Assembly (NCBI GenBank): GCA_037074765.1
Contig: JBAMDO010000418.1
Span: forward strand, 1 to 22,728
DNA from: Mansonella perstans
Taxonomy: Eukaryota > Nematoda > Chromadorea > Rhabditida > Onchocercidae
Reading direction: 5' to 3'
Length of the DNA: 22,728 nucleotides
In this document: positions 1 to 10,683 of the stretch, one piece after another
Layout of the letters: every line of letters begins with the position of its first letter
Numbering within the stretch: the stretch's first letter is position 1
Made by a program: the position numbers and the translations under genes
The notes under the pieces: model-generated
The model's database searches: none
Seen by the model: the letters and a program-made list of their open reading frames with translations, nothing else
Told to the model about the DNA's origin: nothing

Positions 1-195
1 GTTGTTGAAAAATAAATGTCACAGTAGATGGGAGCTGCTGGAAAAAAAAAAATCAAAATATTTTGCAGTGCAAACAATATTAAGTTAATCAAACAGATGA
101 TTCATTACAGGATAATAACAACACAATTATTTGTCAACGTCAACCAAAAACACGGTGACAAAATGTTGCAAGACAATATTTGGTCCAAGTAATAA
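1..195. other. flank with no gene seen
   Basis: AT-rich sequence with no convincing coding exon. It contains AATAAA at 11-16, which in copy 2 (14719-14724) lies 42 bases after the stop of the secreted-protein gene. By analogy these bases may be the 3' end of another copy of that gene lying before base 1. Confidence 0.4.
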
Positions 196-521
196 TAAAG
201 GGAATTGCAAATGCCACAGACAGAGCCATATATGGTGGAGCCATGTACAAGAAAATGATAAATGAATAACACCATGGGCAAGTTATAATTTTCTCAGCGT
301 TCAAAATGATCATATAACTATCTATAATCTGTTGAAAGAATGTGTCACTCTTATTGGGCTCTTACTGATTTGTAGCCGGCACTTCAGAACGCTGAAACTC
401 ACAGCACGAGAACTTTTGTGATCGTTTTGAACCATTATAAAGATCTCAATAATAAATATATTTTATCAGTTTCGGCTCATCCAAATCAATCCTTTCATTT
501 TCCGGCTCATCCAGATCAATA

Positions 522-720
522 TTTTGCAATATTATTGGGAAAACTTTTTTTGTAAGAAAAAAAATTTGCGGGATAAGATAGCTATTAGAAAGCACATTTT
601 CGGAGATGCAAATTCTTTCTGCAATCTTTATTTTTATCGACACATTGATTCCAGACTGTGAACAGTGCAGCAAGTTCAATTATGCAGGGGAAAAGGATTG
701 ATCTAGATGAGCCGAAAAAT
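522..720 (+). pseudogene. captured fragment of POU gene intron 7 / exon 8, copy 1
   Basis: These bases align with about 6220-6405. The match runs through the intron tail (TTTTGCA.., the long T run, TTTTTATCGA), the acceptor GATTCCAG and the first 20 or so codons of exon 8. The exon-like part starts at 655 and reads TVNSAASSIMQGKRIDLDEP, against [20 protein letters not shown] in the live exon. Because intron sequence is included, the copy was made from DNA, not from a processed transcript. The acceptor and frame are kept at the start, but downstream the reading passes into the 30 bp repeats. It lies about 3.6 kb upstream of the gene's start codon, in the same orientation. Confidence 0.8.
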
Positions 721-775
721 GAAAGCAATGATCTGAACGAGCTGGAAATGAAAGGATTCTGGATGAGCCGAAATG
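700..775. repeat. 30 bp tandem repeats derived from the POU exon, copy 1
   Basis: Two to three units of about 30 bp follow the pattern GAGCYGGAAAATGAAAGGATTGATCTGGAT. They encode variants of ERIDLDEPEN, recognisably the ERIDLDELE of the POU exon at 6379-6405. In this copy the last unit has lost bases (GGATTCTGG instead of GGATTGATCTGG). Reverse-complement units lie in the other arm at about 478-525. Confidence 0.75.
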
Positions 776-1049
776 ATAAAATATATTTATCATTGAGATC
801 CTATAATGTTCAAAACGGTCACAAATGCTGTAAGTGCGCTGCCATTCCAGCGTTCCGAACTGCTCGATACAGACCAGTAAGAGACCCAATAAGAATGGCA
901 CATTCTTTCTACAGATTAGATAGTTAGTTATATAATCATTTTCAACGCTGTTAAAATTATAACTTGCTAATGGTGTCATTCATTTATCATTTTCTTGTAC
1001 ATGGTTTCACCGTATATGGCTCTGCCTGTGGCATTTGCAATTCCCTTTA

Positions 1050-1364
1050 GAATCGTTCTGGAAGATCCCGTAAACATGCCAGATGGAATGCTTTTCGGGT
1101 TTTCTCAGCCAACAATGCCTGCGTGTCAAGAGCCAAAATCATGATATCCTCAGTCAAAATTTTTAACCGATGCAAGCACTAGATGAAATTAATAATTTTA
1201 TTGTTGCTTTGCTAGAGATTAAAATTTACAACGCAAGTTCACAGACCGTTACCTTTGGTTTTTTAATGTTGCTCGTCTCGATTGGCACTATCGGTACTTC
1301 TCATTGTTTGGCAGAGAGGCCCACTTTTTCTAGATGGCCATTTTTTGGTCTCATCGTCACTTAC
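1050..1364. other. flank of inverted-repeat element, no gene assigned
   Basis: Sequence between the inverted-repeat element and the last recognisable exon of the minus-strand decayed gene. The only open frames are short. It contains the point where the two 8 kb copies differ most (about 1155-1170). On the minus strand an open frame continues past the donor at 1359-1364, so part of it could be unspliced coding sequence. Confidence 0.4.
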
Positions 1365-3150
1365 TGATAAAGGAAGCCAACTCTGTCTCTTCTTCATTGC
1401 ATTCCAGCCCTTGAGTGCCATTTCCTCTTCCATTTCCTTTTCTTGGGCATTCGAACTCCTTCAATCTTCTCATTGTTTACTCCAAGCGATTCATGAGCAA
1501 GATTCAAACTGAAAAGGCAAAAATTTAGAAATGAGTAATTGATGAAGCCAATCTAACAACCTAAATAAAGTTTGCTTTAAACTTCAAAACATCATAGCTA
1601 CAATAATTTGGAGGAAAAGAATAATAAATTGAAAAAGTGAATATTTGAAACAATTGCAAAACAATCAACTGATTTTTTCTATATCGTTTATTTTTTCTTT
1701 TTGCTTTTACAATTCCCCTTTTTCATCCTCCTTCTTGTTTTTTTTTGTTTCGTTATTTTATTATATATTCTGCGCTTTTCTCTTTTCAGAAATTACTTAA
1801 ACAAAATAAAACGAGCAACCACATAAAAAGAAAAAAAAGCTAGTAGCTAAAAAAAATCGCAACGGAACAAACATTCTAATGAGACTTATCCAAAAAATTT
1901 TTTTAAAAGTCAATTCACGCCAAATCTTTGTTTGCTAAAAATGATCAAATAGTTCTCATTTCAATTGAAAAATTCTATCACTTTACAACAAACAAAAACA
2001 GAAAATTTTCAAAGCTTTCGTTATGGTTTAAAAAATTAGTAACCACAAATTTAAAAAAAAAGACCCAAATTAACAAACAATCCCTTGTCGAAAAAAAAAA
2101 ACAATTAGCAACGAAAATTACTAAAACAATGAAAAAATTTAGCAAGAAAAAACATAAGAACTAGGCTAATCAGTCAGTAATAGATTAAAATACCTGCGTG
2201 AAGTAACAAACTTTGATGCCCGAGTGGAACAAAGATCGATTGAAGGGAAATGGCTCTTCACTTGAACGCATGCAATATATTTTCAATGATGTGGATTAGG
2301 CAGAATTTCCATTATCACACTACATCTGGAAAAGAAAAAAAGGTATTATGCAGAAGAACTGTTTTTCTTTTCAGATAATCAATATTTTGCAAAAAAAATC
2401 TCTTGCCGTTATTTTTAGCGCTAATTTCAGAATTTAAACTCATTGCTTTACGAATGGATTCTGTTAGCGTGAATTCGCCATATCGCATTCCGAAAACTTT
2501 TATATTTATTCAAATCAAGCATATAAAATTATTCAAAATACTAATGAAATTTATTTAAATTTACCAACTGTAGTCGACTTGCCCGAATTACCGTATGCAA
2601 GTCTTTTCGTCTTTCTGACCCTATAAACAGCTGTTAATATTGCTCCAATATGCCTTTCACTGCTGGCTCATGGAATGGTTGTGGTTCACTGATATTGCCT
2701 CGAGTCATTTCTGTTCCATAGCCTGAAATCTATTTATTATCGAATGTGATTCGTCAAGCTTAATGCAAGCTGATAAATTTACAAAAGCTATTTTTTTTTC
2801 AAATGATAAATGAGACTTACCGTACTATTTCATGAATTTTTTCCAATTCTCTGCGTTCTGCGCTCGGGCACTCTTAACGTCGTCGTATCAAAACATCCTC
2901 CATTCAGGAAAAGCTCATACAACAATCGTCGTCGCTTCGCCATCTCCTTTTGCTCTTCCTGCATTTGCTGCAGCAGCTCAGCATATTGTTCTTGCTGGGA
3001 GAGTTGGAGCAAGAACTGCTTCTCATTCGTACGCTACCGTTCCATTATGCGATCATACTTCAGGAGCTCGCGGAACAAATCCAATTACTCCCGCATTTGA
3101 GGAGCATACTTCAAAACAGTCAACTTTGGTAAGTCCGACCTTACTCCGCT
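1365..3150 (-). pseudogene. decayed multi-exon gene, product not recognised, copy 1
   Basis: Four minus-strand exon-like blocks have good splice signals. Block a is about 3150-2821, with donor CG|gtaagt. Block b is 2722-2565 (acceptor tttcag, donor gtaaat), block d is 2325-2194 (acceptor tttccag, donor gtattt), and block e is 1508-1365 (acceptor ttttcag, donor gtaagt). Block a encodes a Gln/Glu/Leu-rich coiled-coil-like stretch (LLQLSQQEQYAELLQQMQEE). Block b reads GTEMTRGNISEPQPFHEPAV, then LFIGSERRKDLHTV after a stop. Phases match from a to b and from d to e. Nearly every block has an in-frame stop (TAA, TAG or TGA), and a and e also need a frame change. Block e may end in a basic run, PKKRKWKRKW. 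I do not recognise the family, and some junctions (b to d) do not fit. Both 8 kb copies share the damage. Confidence 0.45.
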
Positions 3151-4245
3151 TTAAAATAAGCTTTATCTCTTTTCAACCTCGTCCTCAAATCAATAATCTA
3201 AGAAAAGGCACAATTATTGCATCCGAAAATGAGTTCAATACATAATACCATATGTAAAATAGAAATTAAAACTAAACATATCATACACAATACATTTTGC
3301 AAATAATCCTCCAATAGATGAAAGTAAAGCAGTTCTGAGATGTTTTTACCAAAGTTGACAGTTTTAAACTTTCAAGAATAGCAGTTGAAAAATCATACAA
3401 AATACGACAAATTTAAACCGAAACGAATGATACGTAATAATTTGCTGTACCTAATGTTAGAATTAAGCATTTGATAGATTAAAAAAACGATAATTAAGTA
3501 GTGTAATGTTGACAATATAGAAAACTAAAAAAGGTTTCATCCATATCAATGGGATTTATTTCTCATGTTCCTATGTGCAATTCCTTCCTTAAATAATACG
3601 ATCAGATGGCAAGACTTAATAGGCTATTTGTGCTAACCGTAAGATCATTTCATGTGAAACGTATATAAAAATTAGCCAAGGAAAAACGAATCGAATAAAC
3701 TAATGCAACAATATATGATTTTGAATTTGGCAATTATTTAATTGCTAACAGTTTTAAAGCTAAATCTAATTTAAATTCAGTGAAAGAATAGCTTTCAATT
3801 CATCACATTGACTAATTAAATAATAAATGAAGATTAGAGCATTTTTGAAAGAATTAATAAATGACTGATGAGTTTAGAATGAAAAGGTATTTATTATTTG
3901 TATGATAAGCTTATTCGTGATAAAGTTATGATTAATAATGATCAGCGAGCGATTCGAGATAGGACCTTGGATTTGCAGTTGTAGAAGCTTTGAAGTAATC
4001 TATCGGGAATGATATCATTCATTCATGCGCATTGAAGTTCCGATTCAAAGAAAGGGATTTAGTTAAATCGTTTCTTCTTTTCTTCTAACCTATTAGTATC
4101 ATCCAGCCAATTTACTGTTACACGATTTATTTCTTTTAGATTGCTTGCGAAACTTTCGCATAATTGTCCTTGTGTTTCAAATGTTTTCAATTGCTTTCTA
4201 GATTTTCAATTCACTTCTTCTTTACTATCAAAGAACATTGTAGAC
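3151..4245. promoter_or_regulatory. intergenic stretch between decayed minus-strand gene and POU gene
   Basis: About 1.1 kb of AT-rich sequence lies between two divergently oriented genes. No exon with usable splice sites was found, and no promoter motif can be assigned with confidence. It presumably contains the POU gene's promoter. Two T-rich acceptor-like sites, cttttag ending at 4139 and ctttctag ending at 4201, lie upstream of the proposed start codon and could be spliced-leader or 5' exon acceptors. Confidence 0.4.
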
Positions 4246-7200
4246 ATGTCAAATGATGTAACGGCTGCTGAATTATTTCATTTCAGGTCTGACTTGTTAT
4301 TTTCTATCGCTTTTCTTTTAACTTTTAATTTTCAATTAGATCGCAGAGCTAGTTGATGGCGAAATGATCCGAAAAAAATCCAAAGTGAAATTTATTCAAG
4401 CGAATTAATTTAATGAACAAAACGTTCAATATTGATTGCCTTCTTGAAAAAATTAAAAGTAATCATATTCGATTTATCTCTACCAACTCTAGGACGATAT
4501 TTAAATTCACACAGTGTGGGATATACATTGAGGAATCTTCCTCTTCCCCTTCGTTGCTTTTTTTTTCCATTTCTGTCTGTATCGTCTTTAAAAATTTCCA
4601 CCAACTGATCCATTGTTATACAAATGCTAAAATAGTATGAAAGTTTCACCATATTAAAGCTCCTCATACTAGCACCAACTGCAGGACTGGAAAAAGTGTC
4701 GCTTCCGACAATTAAGAGATTTCTCTTCAGTAAGTTGTAAAATAGCATGACGCCTTTTTTTTTTGTGATTTCTTCTGCTTGTTGGTGTCACAATTCCTTC
4801 ATATCCACTACAATACTATTTTAGAAGAGAGGTTTCGTTACTATAGTAATGCCTATTGGCTTAATGGTGTAATTCCAACTTAATCTCGGTATTGAAATTC
4901 GCAGATTACAGCTTGCGAACGGCAGAAGGGAGAAGTCAAAAGAGCAAGCACTAAAATTTTAGTGGCCGATGCGTCTAATATTGAAGCTAGCACGAGTAAA
5001 ATTCATCAAGTAATACAGTTATCAATAGAGATTGCAGATCTAGTCTTGATTTGATGATTTTTCTGATAAGAATTTAGAAACTTATTGAAAAAAATTAATG
5101 TTTGTTCTTGCAGTGAATGATAACATGCGAGGAAAAGCAGCAAGATCAGCTAACTTTTGCGAGGATGACACCGATTTGCATTGATTCCAAAAGTAAAATT
5201 TCATTCGTTAAAGAAATTTCTTAGTTTTAAAATCCAATGTTAAAGTAAAAAATTCCAACTTTGAAAATTTCAATTTCACTTATTAATTTGGAATATTACT
5301 TTCGAATTCATTCTATATGCAAATTTTCGACAATGTTTATAGGTTTGCTGAGTAATGATCAGCGACAGAACGCGAATATGTTGCGCCTAGAAGCGGCTGC
5401 TGCTGCGGCAGATGGGGGAACGATAAGCAACCTATTAGGTTCATTCTTTTTTCTTTTGAAAATTTATGTAGTTTTTTTCATTTCGAAAACTTTTATTGAG
5501 AGTCTACGATAAAGCGCAAAATTAAAAGTGTTCTTACAAATCACTTTATTCCTTGTTGAAAGATTATCTAAATTTCAAAAATAAAATTAAATTAAAGAGT
5601 TCACATCGACAAATGGCGATGATGCAACCGCAGTTGGCATTATGAACAACTGTAAACCTGGAGTTCTATCAACGTCTGCTACAGCGGAGGTAGTTGCTAT
5701 CAGTGCTCCAAATATCTTTTTTATTGATAATAAGGACGGAAAAAACAAAAACACGATCAGTATTTAGGGAATCATTCTTCATTTAATGATATAGCCGCAT
5801 TTACTGGCGAAAATATTGTTAACTTTGATCATTTTCCATTATTTGTTGTGAATAATTATTCATGCTCGGTTTTCCTCTAAAGCTGTTTTCTCTTGTTGTA
5901 AGTGCATTTTTTCATTTTGAAAAGCAGTGAGAAATCTCAAGATATTCTTCTTCGTTATTGACTTTTATCATATGGCATAGAATATTTAGGGACCGAATAT
6001 CAAAAAATAAGTCATAATCATAATCTTTAATTATTTAAATTCATTGCAGTTGGGTGATGTAAAGCATCAACTGAGTAAAGCAGGAAGATACAAAATCGGT
6101 GACGTAAAATTAAACGTAAAAAGACGAGCAAATGAAGAGGTTCCTCTTTTCATACTATTAGGAATATGTCGTGCAGGTTTTTTTATTTTATAACATGTTT
6201 TTTGCAATTTGTTAGGAAACATTTTGCATTATTGTAGGAAAATTTTTTTTGTGAGAGAAAAATTTGAGATTATAAGTTGGTAGATTCTTGTAGAAGCAAA
6301 TTCTTTTAACAATCTTCATTTTTATCGATACACTGATTCCAGACTCTCAGCATTGCAGCACGTGCAATTACTAAAGAGGAAAGGATTGATCTGGATGAGC
6401 TGGAAATTTTTGCTCAAACATTCAAAAAACAGCGCATCAAATTTGGTAAGATAATATCAGTTTGATGGATTGTCAACAAGTTTTTTAGAAGTTGGAAAAT
6501 TCAGCATATTAATTTGAAGAAATCAGAAATCTTGGATTTGGTTTTTATAGGTTTCACGCAAGGTGATGTTGGTCTTGCCCTTGGACACCGTTATGGTACT
6601 GACTTTTCGCAAACAACTATATCACGCTTCGAAACTCTAAATTTATCCTTTAAAAATATGTTCAAGTTACGGCCATTACTCAGAGAGTGGTTGGAGGAAG
6701 CAGAAGCAGCATTGGCCAACGGAGCAACAATCAATGACCTTTTGGAACCACCCTTTAAAAAGTCTCCATCACAAGTTCGTTTATTGGTTTATTCTTCTTG
6801 ATACAGCATATATGCTTGCTGATAAAATTCTCAAGTACTAAGGCATGTTTTTTACAGCGTGTTTAATTTATATATGCTTGTTTAAAAAAAATAATTATCT
6901 TGAATATCACATATGCTTCAACAGTTTTTCATGCTCGGAGAGTTAACAATTCATAGTTGAATATCTTAAGCATCAAAATTTAAGTGACTTCCGAGAATTC
7001 TAACTTCTAAAATGTTTTTTAATCAGTAATTAGTCTGAAAGACCTATTCTATGACAGTTTTATGAATGAATATTGAACATGGTGCTGCTAATTGGTATAA
7101 TTGACTGAACAGGCATAATTCGCCTTAAAGACGACACATGAATTTGAGTATATGATTTATGGCTTTCAACAATAATTCTTGAGATGTACTTTAGTCATTG

Positions 7201-8107
7201 AGAATTAAATGAATATTTATATGTATAATATGCCAGATTTCAAAAAATTACTAAATAAGGAATTTCAGAGTAATTTAATTGAAATGCCTTGTTTCTTGTT
7301 TCAGTCATAATTTTTCAGCAAGTCTAAGAATTTGTTTATTTGCATTAGGGAAGCAATGAGATGTTAAGATTATAATGAAAATCCCTCATCTCAATAAGAA
7401 TCCATAAATTGTTTTGAAGAGGTGTATGGGTAGGTCTGAGGTTAATAGAGTTTTTTTTTCAGTATCCGACATCGGTGACATATTTGCCACTGAATAATAA
7501 CAAACCGAGCTCTGTATTAAGCGTCACTGCAAACAGTAGCAATAAAATGTCAAGCGATGAATCGCCGTCATCAAATGGATCTGTTTTGTGCATTTCGGGA
7601 ACTGATGGTGGTGGGGTGTTCCACTAAAAAAACGTCGCAAGCGAACCAACTTGGATGTAGCACAGCGCTCTGCACTGGATGCTTGCTTTGACATAAACCC
7701 ACGTCCGGACCATGATAGGATCGCAGAAATCGCGAAATTGATAGGGCTAGATCGAGATGTAAGTTATTATTATTATTAATTGTTGCTTTCAGAATTATAT
7801 TCAATTATTTCAATCATTTTTTTTCAAATTATAAAAAATTCATTTCATAGTTGAAAATGATCCTCTTGTGAATAACAATCGTTTGAAATGATTATGTTTC
7901 ATTAAACAACGATAATTCCTTTAACATTTTGATAATCGCAATTTTCCACATTATGATTATCAAAGTGCCGTATATAGTTCATACTATTTTTGCTTCAATG
8001 TCCTATAAGACTTCCATTTTCACTAATTGTTTCATTTATTCCAGGTAGTTCGTGTATGGTTCTGTAATCGGCGCCAGAAACTTCGTAAAGAATGTGAACC
8101 TTTGTAA
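4246..8107 (+). CDS. ceh-18: POU-class homeodomain transcription factor, ceh-18-like, copy 1
   Basis: Proposed exons are 4246-4257, 4340-4384, 4905-4995, 5114-5192, 5343-5438, 5598-5689, 6050-6103, 6343-6445, 6551-6774, 7463-7758 and 8045-8107. All junction phases agree, for about 384 residues. An Ala run lies near residues 90-97. The POU-specific domain is at about 172-245 ([27 protein letters not shown]). A linker of about 75 residues rich in Ser/Asn follows, then the homeodomain at about 320-380, with basic start KKRRKRT and helix 3 [10 protein letters not shown] carrying the POU-type Cys. The protein ends a few residues after it. Such proteins bind octamer-like DNA in the nucleus; in C. 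elegans CEH-18 acts in gonadal sheath and epidermal cells. Two frame errors are visible: an extra T in exon 4 near 5181 and a missing base near GGGG 7613-7616. The exon 9 donor gttcgt is weak. The first exon and start codon are uncertain. The POU identity is firm, the ceh-18 orthology likely. Confidence 0.88.
4410..4748 (-). other. antisense open frame inside POU intron 2
   Basis: A 112-codon minus-strand frame lies almost wholly in the 520 bp intron 2. It has no recognisable domain. The part reading [18 protein letters not shown] is hydrophilic. In copy 2 one A fewer switches the tail from a basic stretch to [18 protein letters not shown], so the frame is not conserved between copies. It also appears intact in the inverted copy, as that copy is identical to this one. 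Probably chance, but recorded because the acidic tail in copy 2 looks more protein-like. Confidence 0.15.
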
Positions 8108-8264
8108 AAAAAATTCATTATTGTTATTATTCGGCTCATCCTCTCTATTTTGTCGTCACGATTCGCTTTTTTGTCTTTATTGTCTCAGAAGCCTTTCTAG
8201 ATACAGAGTAATCCTTTCATTTTTTTTCTGTTTCTTTTTTTTACTTTTTATTCAGGTAAAAAGA

Positions 8265-8270
8265 AATAAA
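8265..8270 (+). terminator. candidate polyadenylation signal of the POU gene
   Basis: AATAAA lies 158 bases after the TAA stop at 8105-8107, a plausible distance for a nematode 3' UTR. The intervening sequence is T-rich and has no further exon. Confidence 0.4.
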
Positions 8271-10270
8271 TCAAATTCAGGATTTATTGCGCTTTGTCGT
8301 CTTGCAGCTCATTTTTTCATTTTTTTTTGTTGGAAATGGAAAATGAAAGCTCACGCAGTATTTTATTTTATCATTTAACGCATTTTTTACAAAATGAATT
8401 TTTGTTTTCTTTTTTGAGTGTTTAGTTCTACTCCTGTGTGTGTCCTCTTCATTATTTGTGATGCCAAATATATGCATAGCTTTTTCTCCAGTTTTTCTGA
8501 GAGCTGCCGATCCCCGAGGTTAAGCTAACTTTTGCTTTGCATCCAGTTAAGTTCTGTTCCGTTAATGGCTTTGCTGACTATTAAAAACAGTTCACTGCTG
8601 CAGAAGTAATTTTTTTCCTGTGTATTCTGCAAAAGATACTTGAATAGGGTATTTACTGATTTCTTGTTATAAGCATTTGCAGAATAAAAAAATCTTTGTG
8701 AAGTCGCCCGAATACTCTCTATATGCGGTTTGTGTATCAATATTTCTCAATTTAAGCTGATATTTTAAATTTCCTGTTCGAGAAAATGCAACACGTTTAC
8801 TCGTCCATTTACGGATATTTCGAAACATCTCCCAATATTGTTGCTCACCTAAGCAATGTAGGTTTTTATTATTCATGGAGCCTAAGAACTTTTAAAATAT
8901 AGTCATGAATATTTTGAAATGTGTCCCTTAGATTTGATTTATTTAAAAAAAAAGATATTCCCCCCGTTCGTTAAAAGAATTATTTACTGTGCTGAATGTA
9001 CCAACTTTATAAGTTTTCTTTTAAGTCCCTATGATATAGAATGAATTAAAAAGCAAGTTTTTTGGATAGAAAAATCGGATTTCTGGTTTCTATAATATTC
9101 GCGATTTTGATTTTTGAAGTTCTCTCCTATTTGTTACAAAAAATTAAGGGAAAATAAATCGCACTTCTAGTTGTAGTCTGGAGCACAGTCTTGTTGCAGA
9201 TACCGTACGCTGATAGTTTCATAGTCAACACAAACTGATCTTCAGATTATTACAAGTGAAATACGTTTAATGGTAATGATGTAAATACATAGCTCTTCGT
9301 AAATAATTTTTGAAAACATATTTTAGATTTTTTTATAGTAGATTCATTCTTTACGGATTATGAAAAGTAAAGTGATTTTTTATAATGAGTCCACGTTCAT
9401 GTGCTCATTCCCATTCTCTGTGCGAATTATTCTGATTGTTTTTATCCTGTTCCGATGTCGATCTTCAGTCTTTTCTTTTATGCTGCTGTTGAAAAAGTTG
9501 CATTTTGCATTATGTGATGATTATTGGCTTCAACTGCCAGTTTATGTGTTTGTTTGCTCGACAAATATATCTAGCACTAATAACTTTTACTAAGCATCTA
9601 TATAAGAAATTTATAACCATAAAAAATCATTGACAGCCTGGAAATATCACAAATAGAAAATTACAACGCCAAAAAAAATATACGAAAAAAACCAAAGTAA
9701 TTATTCCTTTGATGATAATTTTGATATGCTGAATATTGACTACATTTGTCAGTTGATTAATTTATTTACATGTTGCTAAAGTATAAAGCATTGAAAAGTT
9801 TGTATTGTATATTAATAATGGAATAATTTTTAATTGCAAATAGCAATGGAATAATTAGTAGATGTCAAAGAAATCTTTAGATAAATAAATAAATTGCGTG
9901 TTATAATGAAGTGAAAGGTCAACTTTTTTTGCAGTAGTAATAATAGCAAATTAATTTAGTAGCAATGTCATAGAACTGCGCGAAATGATGATATTTTTTC
10001 CAGAACACATTTAAATTTGACTGTGATCATCTAAATTTGATGATTACAATTTGAAATCACTGTTCACGGAAATTTCGAATCCCTTAAAATCTTCATCCAA
10101 CCAAATACATGTAATATTCGAATGATAAGCAAGCAAACTAACCAATATAAAAACATCTTAATTTTTTACCAAAACAAATTTGGGAACAAAAAAGCAAGAA
10201 AAAAGTAGAAAAGGAAAACAGCTTCACGCAACACTTACATTTTTGTAAACTATTTTCATTCATTATTACT
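8271..10270. other. non-coding stretch, no gene seen
   Basis: About 2 kb of AT-rich sequence downstream of the POU gene. Open frames here are short, low-complexity and lack paired splice sites or recognisable domains. No tRNA-like or other RNA gene was found by eye. It belongs to the single-copy part of the window, since the second 8 kb copy is cut before reaching it. Confidence 0.5.
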
Positions 10271-10288
10271 TGAAAGCCATGAAAAGTG

Positions 10289-10578
10289 TATGGCTCACAT
10301 TTTTAATATCAATTATTTTAAGAACCAGCTTTGCACAAATGCTGGATTGGAACAATACTCGAAAAGTTTTTGTATGGCTCACATTTTTATTATGGGCTTA
10401 GGCTTAGGCTTAGGCTTACGCTCAGGTCCAAATAGACTCTTGATCCTCAAACTGTACATTCGTACATTCGTATACTCACTCATTCATACGTTCATTCATT
10501 CCTTTTCTTATTTATTTACTTACTTATGTCCTTATGCTTGAAAGCCATATGGCTCACATTTTTAATATCAATTATTTT
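10289..10578. repeat. short direct repeats bracketing a telomere-like tract
   Basis: The 31 bases TATGGCTCACATTTTTAATA.. at 10289-10319 recur at 10548-10578, each preceded within 20 bases by TTGAAAGCCAT. A partial third copy starts at 10373, immediately before the telomere-like tract. Between the full copies is also a degenerate CATTC/CATACGTTC run at about 10457-10505. Confidence 0.85.
10395..10426 (+). repeat. interstitial telomere-like tract (TTAGGC)n
   Basis: Four perfect GGCTTA units at 10395-10418 are equal to the nematode telomere hexamer TTAGGC in another register. A degenerate unit, CGCTCAGG, follows. The tract is flanked by the 31 bp direct repeats described separately. Such tracts can mark repaired breaks or former chromosome ends. 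Confidence 0.85.
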
Positions 10579-10683
10579 TAAGTTGAATTCTTTTTTTTGG
10601 TATTCAAATTCCAGTGGCAGCCAACTTGTCGAGAAAGTGCATTGACAAACTTTAAGTGAAAGATCACTGCTGAAACTAATAAG

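Larger units (their letters stand above)
196..1049. mobile_element. inverted-repeat (MITE/foldback-like) element carrying a POU-gene fragment, copy 1
   Basis: The arm at 196-525 is the imperfect reverse complement of about 690-1049, roughly 85% alike by eye. The outer ends are TAAAGGG and CCCTTTA, and homology stops sharply outside them. This fits TA-AAGGG...CCCTT-TA, the form expected of a Tc1/mariner-type non-autonomous element, though a TA duplication cannot be told apart from the palindromic ends. There is no transposase. The centre (about 522-720) is a diverged copy of the POU gene's intron 7/exon 8 junction (about 6220-6405). The inner arms contain 30 bp repeats derived from that exon. 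Open frames inside it look like by-products of the repeat. Confidence 0.75.
1..8009 (+). repeat. 8 kb direct repeat, copy 1
   Basis: This segment recurs almost base for base at 14709-22728; base 1 pairs with 14709 and base 8009 with 22728. The offset drifts from 14708 to 14719 through small indels, mostly in A or T runs. Substitutions are rare (for example T at 1296 against C in copy 2, and G against A in the stretch near 3960-18690). The largest visible difference is near 1155-1170, where copy 2 has about 19 extra bases. Both ends are cut by the window, so the full repeat length is unknown. It may be a true tandem duplication or two alleles joined in tandem by assembly. Confidence 0.97.

Noticed and set aside
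446..979. Frames inside the inverted-repeat element (77, 89 and 99 codons)
   Set aside because: They run through repeat arms and the captured fragment, have no consistent start, and change between the two copies.
1928..2164. Lys-rich 78-codon plus-strand frame
   Set aside because: It is poly-A-biased low-complexity sequence, and its end shifts in copy 2 through one extra A.
1365..3150. A variant genetic code (stops read as Gln) to explain the minus-strand relic
   Set aside because: The POU and secreted-protein genes in the same window end normally at TAA and TAG, and the relic also has frame changes.
2832..3245. Plus-strand 137-codon frame (MNFFQFSAFCARALLTSSYQ...)
   Set aside because: It lies opposite the coiled-coil block of the minus-strand relic, whose composition and strong donor at 2821 make the minus strand the better reading. 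The plus frame has no domain and its tail differs in copy 2.
7571..7804. Minus-strand 77-codon frame
   Set aside because: It is the antisense shadow of the POU homeobox exon.
8052..8378. Plus-strand 108-codon frame overlapping the last POU exon
   Set aside because: It is in a different frame from the homeodomain and continues into T-rich 3' UTR; it codes low-complexity Phe/Leu sequence.
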